Assembly: GCF_900104585.1 (NCBI RefSeq)
Contig: NZ_FNVX01000004.1
Location: 682,001 to 746,000 of the forward strand
Direction: 5' to 3'
Length of the DNA: 64,000 nt
Source: Bacteroides ihuae
GTDB taxonomy: Bacteria > Bacteroidota > Bacteroidia > Bacteroidales > Bacteroidaceae
Below are positions 52,474 to 59,863 of the stretch, in pieces. A program made the position numbers and the translations under genes. Every line of letters begins with the position of its first letter. The first letter of the stretch is position 1. Below the pieces are notes generated by a model. It searched no databases. It was not told where the DNA came from and saw only the letters and a list, made by a program, of their open reading frames with translations.

Positions 52474-52814
52474 TTTGAGAATTGATTAATGAGACGATCC
52501 ATAAAAGTGGTCGATTCGGGATAAAGCTCTTTCTCTTTTTGAAGCATGGCAAGACCTTCATCTTTCTTGCCGTTCTGAAGTAGGAAATAGCCATACTCGG
52601 CACAAATGCCCGGAGGAACAACCCGACGAGAACCCTTTGGCCTGTTAATCATATCTTCATAGGTCTTAATCAATTCTGCTTTGGCCTCAGGAGTCTGCTT
52701 CTTATAATATTTGTAGGACGCATCTACATAATTGTCCCATCCGTATAGGGTTGTGGTAGTGGTGCATGAGGTGAAAGCCGTAGCTATCAGGAGCAAGAAA
52801 AGATACTTTCTCAT
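52470..52814 (-). CDS. DUF4810 lipoprotein
   Basis: 114 residues. A lipoprotein signal ends TAFTSC/TTTTT. The conserved block is TLYGWDNYVDASYKYYKKQTPEAKAELIKTYEDMI ... VPPGICAEYGYFLLQNGKKDEGLAMLQKEKELYPES, a TPR-like helical pair. It overlaps both neighbours by 4 bp. It is the standard partner of CsgG and DUF799 lipoproteins. Confidence 0.9.
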   Translation of the reverse strand: MRKYLFLLLIATAFTSCTTTTTLYGWDNYVDASYKYYKKQTPEAKAELIKTYEDMINRPKGSRRVVPPGICAEYGYFLLQNGKKDEGLAMLQKEKELYPESTTFMDRLINQFSK

Positions 52815-53149
52815 GGCAATGTGATCTTTTTGGTTTCTTGAGTAGAGAGAAACAGTGTACGTTCAAAAAGAGTTCTACCATTCTGCTTCACCACCACATG
52901 GCGTTTTCCGGTAGCTATGGCGTAAGTGTTTCCTTTTACAGTAAACTTCTTCTCCTTCACAACCTTTGCTTCAAACATCGTTGAACCATCAACAGTAACG
53001 CTAACCGGAGCTTTGTATTTATTCGCAGATACGAAATATAAGTATGCTTGATCGGACAATCCCTGAGTGGAAGCAACATTACCCACTTTACAACCTGTAA
53101 AGGAAAGGCACAGGCTTAGAAAAAAGCCCAGAATTAGTTTCATTTTCAT
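52811..53149 (-). CDS. Small lipoprotein of the CsgG operon
   Basis: 112 residues. A lipoprotein signal ends LSFTGC/KVGN. The remainder is beta-rich and PEGA-like: APVSVTVDGSTMFEAKVVKEKKFTVKGNTYAIATGKRHVVVKQNGRTLFERTLFLSTQ. It overlaps the DUF4810 gene by 4 bp and the CsgG gene by 1 bp. I do not recognise it as a standard member of the trio, so it may be a lineage-specific part. Confidence 0.75.
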   Translation of the reverse strand: MKMKLILGFFLSLCLSFTGCKVGNVASTQGLSDQAYLYFVSANKYKAPVSVTVDGSTMFEAKVVKEKKFTVKGNTYAIATGKRHVVVKQNGRTLFERTLFLSTQETKKITLP

Positions 53150-54072
53150 TATTTAATCTCCTCTATAAAATAGTCCTGCAATTTTGTTCCGTCTATACTT
53201 CCTTCTTTGAGACTAACAATGGAATACTCTGTTTCGGGAGTATCTCCACCCACAGAAAGGACTTCCACTTTGCCTACCGTTTTGCCGGGTAGTTCAATAT
53301 TAATTCCTGTTTGAGGATTCTTCACCGTTTTACCCTTTGTCTTCACGGCAAAAACATCTCCTGCTGAAATGCCTTGTGTTGCTCCGCCCGACACAATAAT
53401 TCCGTCGGCATCATCAGAAAGGAAATAAGCTCTCCAAGGTTTATTGGTACACTTGTTAATGATATTCTCTACCAACTGAGAGATGGCTGCCGAAATAGCT
53501 TTGTCGCTCAGGGTAGCATCAAAATCAGCTCGCCCGCCAACACCCATTGTCGATTTCGTTTTCAGTTCGGCATCTCCTTTGGCTTCATCCGAATAGATGA
53601 TCAACCCGGTAGATACATCCACCAAACGAATACTTACGGCAGCCTCTACCATCTGAGTTTTTGTGGTAGAAAAGATTTTCACATCACCGATGTTCTTACG
53701 TCCGAATTGAGTGATAGAGCCAATAATCATATAGTCGGCCCCGATTTTTTGGAAACCATCCGGAGAAGCACTGGCTTCAGCAAGAAGTTTACTCATATCG
53801 TTGCGCTCCAGAAGAAGAAACTTTCCGGAAGCAGCCAACTTAGCCGATAAGATATCGAGCGCCTGCTTACCCATCGGATCGTTTTCTTTGTCATAAAATA
53901 AACCCTTGGCATATTGAGTTTCATTAGAGAAACGCCCAATAGCCACTTTACGCTTTAGGGCTTTACCCGTATCCGTCTGCGATGTCGCAGATTCTACTTC
54001 AACAACTTTACGTTGTGCTTGTATTCCAGCGGCAAGACAAATGAACAATAGAATAAAAAAATACCTCTTCAT
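53149..54072 (-). CDS. CsgG/HfaB-family outer-membrane assembly protein
   Basis: 307 residues. CsgG family motifs: VAIGRFSNETQYAKGLFYDKEN, ALDILSAKLAASGKFLLLERNDMSKLLAE, GADYMIIGSITQFG and VDVSTGLIIYSDEAKGDAEL. CsgG forms an oligomeric outer-membrane export channel for curli. Here the signal peptide ends IQA/QRK without a lipobox, so it is not acylated at the N-terminus as CsgG is. No curli subunit gene is nearby. It heads an operon of four on the minus strand. Confidence 0.87.
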   Translation of the reverse strand: MKRYFFILLFICLAAGIQAQRKVVEVESATSQTDTGKALKRKVAIGRFSNETQYAKGLFYDKENDPMGKQALDILSAKLAASGKFLLLERNDMSKLLAEASASPDGFQKIGADYMIIGSITQFGRKNIGDVKIFSTTKTQMVEAAVSIRLVDVSTGLIIYSDEAKGDAELKTKSTMGVGGRADFDATLSDKAISAAISQLVENIINKCTNKPWRAYFLSDDADGIIVSGGATQGISAGDVFAVKTKGKTVKNPQTGINIELPGKTVGKVEVLSVGGDTPETEYSIVSLKEGSIDGTKLQDYFIEEIK

Positions 54073-54167
54073 ACGTTTTTATTTTTAGAATAGTTATTAC
54101 ACTAACAAAATAAATATATAAATTCCATATATCCGAATCTTTCTAAGAAAAAGAGAGGAGAAGGCAT

Positions 54168-54200
54168 AAAAAAAGCCGGAAATGCATTCCGGCTTTTTTA
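54168..54200 (-). terminator. Terminator of the sigma-factor operon
   Basis: AAAAAAAGCCGGAA (54168-54181), loop ATGCA, TTCCGGCTTTTTTA (54187-54200). It serves minus-strand transcription from 54218. Confidence 0.85.
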
Positions 54201-54217
54201 TTTCGTAATATGAAGAG

Positions 54218-54679
54218 TTAATCTTTTCCTTTCGGCCCTTCTCCTTTTCTGTTCATTCCTTTTAATAACTCACGATGAAAGCGCATCTCGGCCCTTTGAA
54301 TCAAGTATATCTTCCGAAAAGGTAAGATGCCCTTAAATCGCTGAAAATAAGACTTTTCAAGTTTATCGGAAGCAATTCGCAAATCGTATATTTTACTTAT
54401 AATTTCATCATACTGAGCTTCCGTTGTTTTGGGGTCTTTACCCTTGCGAAACAGCTTCCATACGCGATCATTGAGATCTCTCTTTTTGTCTTGCAACTCA
54501 AAATAAACGGGAAAGAAAGCATTCGCTTCTTCATTCGTTAGGCCGGCATCTTCTGTAATAAAAGCTTGTTGTTTTGCTTTAAATTCATCAGGAGTAAGGC
54601 GCTGATCATTATCTTCTACTCCCCAAGCATGAGAGACAGACACACTAAATAAAAATAATAGAATAATCAGTTTTTTCAT
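54218..54679 (-). CDS. Periplasmic Spy/CpxP-like helical protein
   Basis: 153 residues. The signal peptide ends near SHAWG. The mature part is all-helical and charged: LTPDEFKAKQQAFITEDAGLTNEEANAFFPVYFELQDKKRDLNDRVWKLFRKGK ... FRKIYLIQRAEMRFHRELLKGM. Layout and length resemble Spy/CpxP-type chaperone-sensors. It is the last gene of an operon with an ECF sigma factor and a probable anti-sigma factor, so probably it is a regulon component or sensor. Specific binding partner unknown. Confidence 0.75.
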   Translation of the reverse strand: MKKLIILLFLFSVSVSHAWGVEDNDQRLTPDEFKAKQQAFITEDAGLTNEEANAFFPVYFELQDKKRDLNDRVWKLFRKGKDPKTTEAQYDEIISKIYDLRIASDKLEKSYFQRFKGILPFRKIYLIQRAEMRFHRELLKGMNRKGEGPKGKD

Positions 54680-54702
54680 TTTATCTCAATCCGTTTCGTT
54701 AT

Positions 54703-55071
54703 TTATTCTGCATCCGTTAGGTAAACATATAAAGAGTAATCATCCATCATCGAATGATCGAGTACTGCATCAATATATTGATCGGAAACAGGTTCTGTTG
54801 TCTCTGTTTCGGCGGCTATCGCTTTATCTTCTACTGATTTGTTGCCTGACGCAACTCTAATAATGAGGGCAGCTCCAATAAACATAGCTGCCATGTACAA
54901 CCAAGGTTTTACTTTGTCCCATTTGGTAGGTTCCTTGAACGTAAACGCAGACTTCTCTTTTTCCGGAAGCTTATTCATCACCTCTGAAGTAAGATTCTCA
55001 AAGTAACCTTCGGGAACCGTAAAATGGTTATCCGTGCCCACTTTTCTCAATATTTTATCTTCTTCTTTCAT
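54703..55071 (-). CDS. Probable anti-sigma factor, single membrane segment
   Basis: 122 residues. A cytosolic N-terminal part (KILRKVGTDNHFTVPEGYFENLTSEVMNKLPEKE) carries the short pattern VPEGYFE common in Bacteroidota proteins encoded after ECF sigma genes; it is followed by one membrane helix (WLYMAAMFIGAALIIRVA) and an acidic periplasmic tail. It follows the sigma gene by 56 bp. Role inferred from position and topology; no zinc motif is seen. Confidence 0.75.
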   Translation of the reverse strand: MKEEDKILRKVGTDNHFTVPEGYFENLTSEVMNKLPEKEKSAFTFKEPTKWDKVKPWLYMAAMFIGAALIIRVASGNKSVEDKAIAAETETTEPVSDQYIDAVLDHSMMDDYSLYVYLTDAE

Positions 55072-55127
55072 TCTTTATCCTCCTTCTCTCTATCTATATT
55101 CTTTAGATACTCTATTACTTAAAAGGT

Positions 55128-55679
55128 TTAATCAGTTTCCTCTAAAAACTTTTCGATCTTCTTCACCGCATGGTGATAAGATGCTTTCAAAGCTCCCACA
55201 GATGTGCCGAGAATGTCCGACATCTCTTCATATTTCATTTCTTGATAATACTTCAAGTTAAAAACCAAGCGTTGTTTCTCGGGCAAAGAAAGAAGAGCTT
55301 TTTGAAGCAACAACTCAATATGATCGCCTGAAAAATAAGGATCACTTTCCAACTTCTGATCAAGCATAACCTCAGGATCATCAATATCTACAGTATTTGC
55401 CGCACGCTGTTTATTCAGGAAGGTAAGGCATTCATTGAACGCAATGCGATAGAGCCAGGTAGAAAGCTTTGCCTCCGCACGGAAGTAGTCAATATTAGTC
55501 CAAGCTTTAATAAATGTATTTTGAAGTATATCGTTAGCATCATCATGAGAAAGTACCATACGTCTGATCTGCCAATATAGCTGCTCGCTATATTCTGTCA
55601 CAATCATTTCAAAGCCTTTTTTCTGGGTGCTTTCTTCTTGAAGAAGTGCCAGTACTTCTCGTTCACTATAAGAATTCAT
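55128..55679 (-). CDS. ECF RNA polymerase sigma factor
   Basis: 183 residues, sigma-70 region 2 (about 25-90: IVTEYSEQLYWQIRRMVLSHDDANDILQNTFIKAWTNIDYFRAEAKLSTWLYRIAFN) and region 4 (about 125-175: ALLSLPEKQRLVFNLKYYQEMKYEEMSDILGTSVGALKASYHHAVKKI). It directs RNA polymerase to a stress or envelope regulon. Operon: sigma - probable anti-sigma - periplasmic helical protein. Confidence 0.94.
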   Translation of the reverse strand: MNSYSEREVLALLQEESTQKKGFEMIVTEYSEQLYWQIRRMVLSHDDANDILQNTFIKAWTNIDYFRAEAKLSTWLYRIAFNECLTFLNKQRAANTVDIDDPEVMLDQKLESDPYFSGDHIELLLQKALLSLPEKQRLVFNLKYYQEMKYEEMSDILGTSVGALKASYHHAVKKIEKFLEETD

Positions 55680-55730
55680 AGATTCAGCATTCTTCGCATG
55701 TCACATGTCATTTTACTAGTATCTTGAAGG

Positions 55731-56045
55731 TTATTTTATGACGATCTTCCTTACTACATTCGATACTTTTAAAATGTAATATCCTTTAGACAGTTTTAGG
55801 GCCATCGTCTTATCGGCAGCATCCAGACGAACTGAAACAACCTTTATTCCGACAACGTCATATATCTCCATCAAAGAACCGGGTTCTGCATTCTGTACAT
55901 GAAGCGTTTTTCCCATCACACTAAGAACAATCGGGGACTGCGAGTCTTTAGCAGATTGTTGTCTGGGCTCCTCTTTGGCTAATGCTACAGAAAAAAACAG
56001 AAAGCTAAATAAGAAAATGAATGAAATTAGCTTTTTCATATACAT
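55731..56045 (-). CDS. Small exported protein with sorting-domain-like fold
   Basis: 104 residues. The signal peptide (FIFLFSFLFFSVALA/KEEP) is followed by a charged linker and about 70 residues in the pattern of Bacteroidota secretion-system C-terminal sorting domains: MGKTLHVQNAEPGSLMEIYDVVGIKVVSVRL ... LSKGYYILKVSNVVRKIVIK. Here that domain is the entire mature protein. TATATTTG lies upstream at 56075-56068 on the minus strand. The start could also be 56039. Function unknown. Confidence 0.7.
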   Translation of the reverse strand: MYMKKLISFIFLFSFLFFSVALAKEEPRQQSAKDSQSPIVLSVMGKTLHVQNAEPGSLMEIYDVVGIKVVSVRLDAADKTMALKLSKGYYILKVSNVVRKIVIK

Positions 56046-56067
56046 CTATTGATTTTACTATTACTGA

Positions 56068-56075
56068 CAAATATA
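56068..56075 (-). promoter_or_regulatory. -7 box of the small sorting-domain-like gene
   Basis: CAAATATA on the plus strand reads TATATTTG on the minus strand, 22 bp upstream of the start codon at 56045. No matching TTG at the -33 position. Confidence 0.5.
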
Positions 56076-56151
56076 CATCGTTATGCCGTTAAATAGTCTA
56101 ATTTTCAATCTTTTAACACGAGAAACAGCCTCAAAAGCTTACAATGCAACT

Positions 56152-57066
56152 CTATACCTGAATACAGAGTCCTTCCTTAGCCAGTATTGTTGACGGAAAA
56201 ACGGCTGATGCTTCACGGAGTAAAAGTCCTTCATCTTCGTATCTGGCCGAGAAATGACCGATCACCAACTTCTTCACTCCGGCTTCTCTGCCTATAAAGG
56301 CAGCTTGTTCTGCTGTAGAATGAAAGGTTTCCTTCGCACGGGCCAGTTCACTTTGTGCAAACGTTGCTTCATGAAAAAGTAAATCAACTCCTTTGACCTG
56401 TTCAATGATCTTTTCACGGAAGATGGTATCAGAACAATATGCATACGTGCGCACAGGATCCGGAGCTGTGGTTAAACGAGCATTGGGCACAACAACCCCT
56501 TCGGGAGTTACATAGTCGGCCCCATTCTTTATACGATTAATTTCGTAGAGTGGAACTTCATAAAAATCAATCATTTCACGAATAATATGGTGGAACCCCG
56601 GCTTCTCTGAAAACAGAAAGCCACAACAGGGAATACGGTGTTGCAAAGGAATGGTCGTAACAGTAACAGAGCGATCCTCATAGATTAAAGAGGGCTCCTT
56701 TGTATCAAATTCCTGGAACGTCACTTTATAAGACAGGTTACGACAAAAAAAGCCAAGCATTGGAGCAAACAATTCTTCCAGCCCTTTCGGAGAGTGTATG
56801 CATAGTTCGGCAGTACGCCCTAAAAGGCCAAAAGTAGAGATCAGTCCAAACAATCCAAAACAATGATCGCCATGCAAGTGAGAGATAAAGATGTGATTTA
56901 AACGCGTAAACTTCAATCGTGATCTGCGAAGTTGCATTTGTGCGCCTTCTCCACAATCAATCATAAAAAGTTTATCCCGCATATTGACTACTTGTGATGT
57001 AGCAAAATGCCTTGTGGTAGGTAGTGCGGAACCACAACCAAGAATATGTAATTCAAACTTTTCCAT
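56152..57066 (-). CDS. rnz: Ribonuclease Z
   Basis: 304 residues. Endonuclease that trims tRNA 3' ends. Metallo-beta-lactamase fold: CGSALPTTRHFATSQ at the N-terminus, zinc motif SHLHGDHCFGL (H63, H65, D67, H68), PLQHRIPCCGFLF, YCSDT, HEATFA, and GHFSARY near the end. The start at 57066 (MEKFELHILGCG) matches the family; the longer frame from 57147 adds 27 hydrophobic residues unlike RNase Z. A promoter-like TTG-N18-TACCTTTG lies just upstream. Confidence 0.95.
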   Translation of the reverse strand: MEKFELHILGCGSALPTTRHFATSQVVNMRDKLFMIDCGEGAQMQLRRSRLKFTRLNHIFISHLHGDHCFGLFGLISTFGLLGRTAELCIHSPKGLEELFAPMLGFFCRNLSYKVTFQEFDTKEPSLIYEDRSVTVTTIPLQHRIPCCGFLFSEKPGFHHIIREMIDFYEVPLYEINRIKNGADYVTPEGVVVPNARLTTAPDPVRTYAYCSDTIFREKIIEQVKGVDLLFHEATFAQSELARAKETFHSTAEQAAFIGREAGVKKLVIGHFSARYEDEGLLLREASAVFPSTILAKEGLCIQV

Positions 57067-57086
57067 AATTTCAATTCTAAAGGAAA

Positions 57087-57115
57087 CAAAGGTAAAAGAA
57101 AAGAGACACAAACAA
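57087..57115 (-). promoter_or_regulatory. Promoter candidate of rnz
   Basis: On the minus strand, TTG (57115-57113), 18 bp, TACCTTTG (57094-57087), 21 bp before the rnz start. Confidence 0.55.
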
Positions 57116-57129
57116 GAGCATAAAGAACA

Positions 57130-57163
57130 AAAAAAGCTGCCGCTCACGAGCGACAGCTTTTTT
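57130..57163 (-). terminator. Terminator after rpsA
   Basis: AAAAAAGCTGCCGCT and AGCGACAGCTTTTTT form a stem with one mismatch, 30 bp after the rpsA stop on the minus strand. Confidence 0.8.
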
Positions 57164-57192
57164 ATACAGTATATTAAAATCTGAAAAGCGTT

Positions 57193-59001
57193 TTACTTTC
57201 CTGATTCCATTTGTTCTTTCAAAGCAGCAAGAGCGTCAATGTCGCCTAAAGTAGTAGAAGCAGCTTGATTCTGGATAGGAGAAGCTGATTCTTCTTTCTT
57301 ATTATTGTTATTAGAAGCATTAGACTTTTTAGTCACAGTTCTCTTTTCTGCTCTCTCTTCTGACTTAGCAACATCTTCAAAGATACGGCTATGAGAAAGA
57401 ATAATTCTCTTAGCATCCTTGTTGAATTCAATCACTTTGAACTCCATTTTTTCGTCAAGTTGAGCTTGAGCTCCGTCTTCCTTAACCAAATGTTTTGGAG
57501 TAGCAAAACCTTCAACGCCATAAGGAAGAGCTACAACAGCACCCTTATCAAGCATTTCGATGATTGTTCCTTCGTGTACTGAACCTACAGTAAATACTGT
57601 TTCGAATACATCCCAAGGATTTTCTTCAAGTTGTTTGTGGCCAAGGCTCAAACGACGGTTATCTTTGTCGATTTCCAAAACTTGAACATCGATATCTGCA
57701 CCAATCTGAGTAAATTCAGATGGATGTTTCACCTTCTTAGTCCAAGAAAGATCAGAAATATGGATTAATCCGTCTACACCTTCTTCGATTTCTACGAATA
57801 CACCAAAGTTAGTAAAGTTACGAACCTTTGCAGTATGTTTAGAACCTACAGGATATTTTTCTTCGATAGTTTCCCATGGATCTTGTTTCAATTGCTTGAT
57901 GCCCAAAGACATTTTGCGTTCGTCACGATCAAGAGTCAATACTATAGCTTCCACTGTATCGCCAACCTTCATGAAGTCCTGAGCAGAACGTAAATGTTGT
58001 GACCAAGACATTTCTGATACGTGAATCAAACCTTCAACGCCTGTAGCGATTTCGATAAATGCGCCGTAATCAGCCATAACAACAACTCTACCGGCAACCT
58101 TATCTCCCACCTTCATGTTAGGATCAAGAGCATCCCATGGATGTGGAGTAAGTTGTTTCAAACCTAGAGCAATACGTTTCTTCTCGTCATCAAAGTCAAG
58201 AATAACAACGTTCAACTTCTGGTCTAGTTCAACCACTTCTTTTGGATCGCTTACGCGGCCCCAAGAAAGATCAGTGATGTGAATCAAACCGTCTACGCCA
58301 CCAAGGTCGATGAATACACCATACGAAGTGATATTCTTAACTGTTCCTTCAAGAACTTGACCTTTTTCAAGCTTACCGATAATTTCTTTCTTCTGTTGTT
58401 CCAACTCAGCTTCAATAAGAGCCTTGTGAGATACAACAACGTTTTTGAATTCCTGGTTAATTTTAACCACTTTGAATTCCATTGTCTTTCCAACGAATAC
58501 ATCGTAATCGCGGATAGGTTTAACATCAATTTGAGAACCCGGCAAGAAAGCTTCAATGCCGAATACATCAACAATCATACCACCCTTAGTGCGGCATTTG
58601 ATGAATCCCTTAATAATTTCTTCATTTTCCAGAGCAGCATTAACGCGATCCCAAGAACGAGTAGCGCGAGCTTTTCTGTGAGACAATACTAATTGTCCTT
58701 TTTTGTCTTCTTGGTTTTCGATGTATACTTCTACAGTATCACCAACCTTCAAATCCAAATTGTAACGGAACTCATTCAAAGGAATGATACCGTCTGATTT
58801 GTAACCGATGTTAACAACAACTTCACGTTTGTTCATCGCAATTACAGTACCGTCAACAACCTCTTGGTCATTTACTTTGTTAAGCGTACCATCGTAAGCT
58901 TTCTCAAGCTCTTCGTGGCTAGCACCAACAAAGGTCTCGCCGTTTTCATACGCATCCCAATTGAAATCTTCAATCGGTGCAATGTTTTTTAAATTTTCCA
59001 T
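57193..59001 (-). CDS. rpsA: 30S ribosomal protein S1
   Basis: 602 residues. Six S1 (OB-fold) repeats: two divergent N-terminal ones, then canonical copies marked by YGVFIDLGGVDGLIHITDLSW, YGAFIEIATGVEGLIHVSEMSW, FGVFVEIEEGVDGLIHISDLSW and GAVVALPYGVEGF. S1 binds mRNA upstream of the start and promotes initiation, which matters in Bacteroidota where Shine-Dalgarno sequences are weak. The C-terminal tail is a low-complexity Asn/Lys/Ser segment. A perfect consensus promoter lies 69-99 bp upstream. Confidence 0.97.
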   Translation of the reverse strand: MENLKNIAPIEDFNWDAYENGETFVGASHEELEKAYDGTLNKVNDQEVVDGTVIAMNKREVVVNIGYKSDGIIPLNEFRYNLDLKVGDTVEVYIENQEDKKGQLVLSHRKARATRSWDRVNAALENEEIIKGFIKCRTKGGMIVDVFGIEAFLPGSQIDVKPIRDYDVFVGKTMEFKVVKINQEFKNVVVSHKALIEAELEQQKKEIIGKLEKGQVLEGTVKNITSYGVFIDLGGVDGLIHITDLSWGRVSDPKEVVELDQKLNVVILDFDDEKKRIALGLKQLTPHPWDALDPNMKVGDKVAGRVVVMADYGAFIEIATGVEGLIHVSEMSWSQHLRSAQDFMKVGDTVEAIVLTLDRDERKMSLGIKQLKQDPWETIEEKYPVGSKHTAKVRNFTNFGVFVEIEEGVDGLIHISDLSWTKKVKHPSEFTQIGADIDVQVLEIDKDNRRLSLGHKQLEENPWDVFETVFTVGSVHEGTIIEMLDKGAVVALPYGVEGFATPKHLVKEDGAQAQLDEKMEFKVIEFNKDAKRIILSHSRIFEDVAKSEERAEKRTVTKKSNASNNNNKKEESASPIQNQAASTTLGDIDALAALKEQMESGK

Positions 59002-59069
59002 TAATAATTAATCGTTAAAAAACTTTAATTGAATAAGACATTATATTTGAATAAACTCTAAATCGGGCG

Positions 59070-59100
59070 CAAAGATAATATTTATTTCGTTGATAGACAA
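59070..59100 (-). promoter_or_regulatory. Consensus promoter of rpsA
   Basis: On the minus strand TTG (59100-59098), exactly 20 bp, TATCTTTG (59077-59070). Confidence 0.78.
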
Positions 59101-59114
59101 AGGATTCCGAGAAA

Positions 59115-59816
59115 TTAGTTCTTCAAATAATAGTTTATTGTGGTTACTACACGGATATTCTTTATAAAAGGAGTGTTCGCATCTCTATCGGAGATCGAAA
59201 ATTGCCCTTGTGAAGCATCTCTGATCTTCCCCAACTCGCTATCTGAATCGTGCGCAAATTTGTCGGCTGCTACTCGAGCATTTTTGGTTGCCTCCTCTAT
59301 CATCGCAGGTTTCACTTTATTTAGTCCGGTAAATTCATAGACCACATTGTAACGATAATCACCTCCGGCAATGGCAATACCTTGTTTCAGCAATTCAGAC
59401 TGCTCAGACATAAGCTTACGCACTTTGAGCACTTTATTTGACGTTACAGTTATTACAGAAGTCGCATTATATCGATAAGGAGAAGGAGTCGAGCTATATC
59501 TATCAGCTTGCATATCAAGAATCTCAGAAGGTACAATCGTTATTTCTTCTTCTGCGATACCATTCTTTTTCAAGAAGGAAACAATCAATTTATTCTTAGC
59601 ACTCATTGTATTGTAAAGCACAAGTAAATCATTACCCAATTCTTTATACATTAAGGGCCAAATTACTTTGTCAGCCTGAACTTCCATTTCCGCAAGTCCC
59701 TTTACACCTACAACACGATCTTTGTCTCTAAACGCGTTTATACCGGTTTTAATTTGATATCCAACCAAGAATAAACCAATAGCCAGAAGCAATGCTTCAA
59801 TTCTCCAACTTTTCAT
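59115..59816 (-). CDS. SIMPL (DUF541) domain envelope protein
   Basis: 233 residues. One N-terminal anchor (IEALLLAIGLFLVGYQI) and a periplasmic SIMPL domain: VVGVKGLAEMEVQADKVIWPLMYKELGNDL ... AMIEEATKNARVAADKFAHDSDSELGKIRDASQGQFSI, the last being the most conserved stretch of the family. The family is linked to envelope or oxidative stress protection in various bacteria, without a defined reaction. It lies 47 bp after the DUF5686 gene on the same strand, probably one operon. Confidence 0.9.
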   Translation of the reverse strand: MKSWRIEALLLAIGLFLVGYQIKTGINAFRDKDRVVGVKGLAEMEVQADKVIWPLMYKELGNDLLVLYNTMSAKNKLIVSFLKKNGIAEEEITIVPSEILDMQADRYSSTPSPYRYNATSVITVTSNKVLKVRKLMSEQSELLKQGIAIAGGDYRYNVVYEFTGLNKVKPAMIEEATKNARVAADKFAHDSDSELGKIRDASQGQFSISDRDANTPFIKNIRVVTTINYYLKN

Positions 59817-59863
59817 TTCGCATTCTATTTTAAGATAAATAAATATATAAAAAAATCACCTGA

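Noticed and set aside
53374..53850. 158-codon plus-strand frame opposite the CsgG gene
   Set aside because: Antisense shadow of a gene with clear family motifs.
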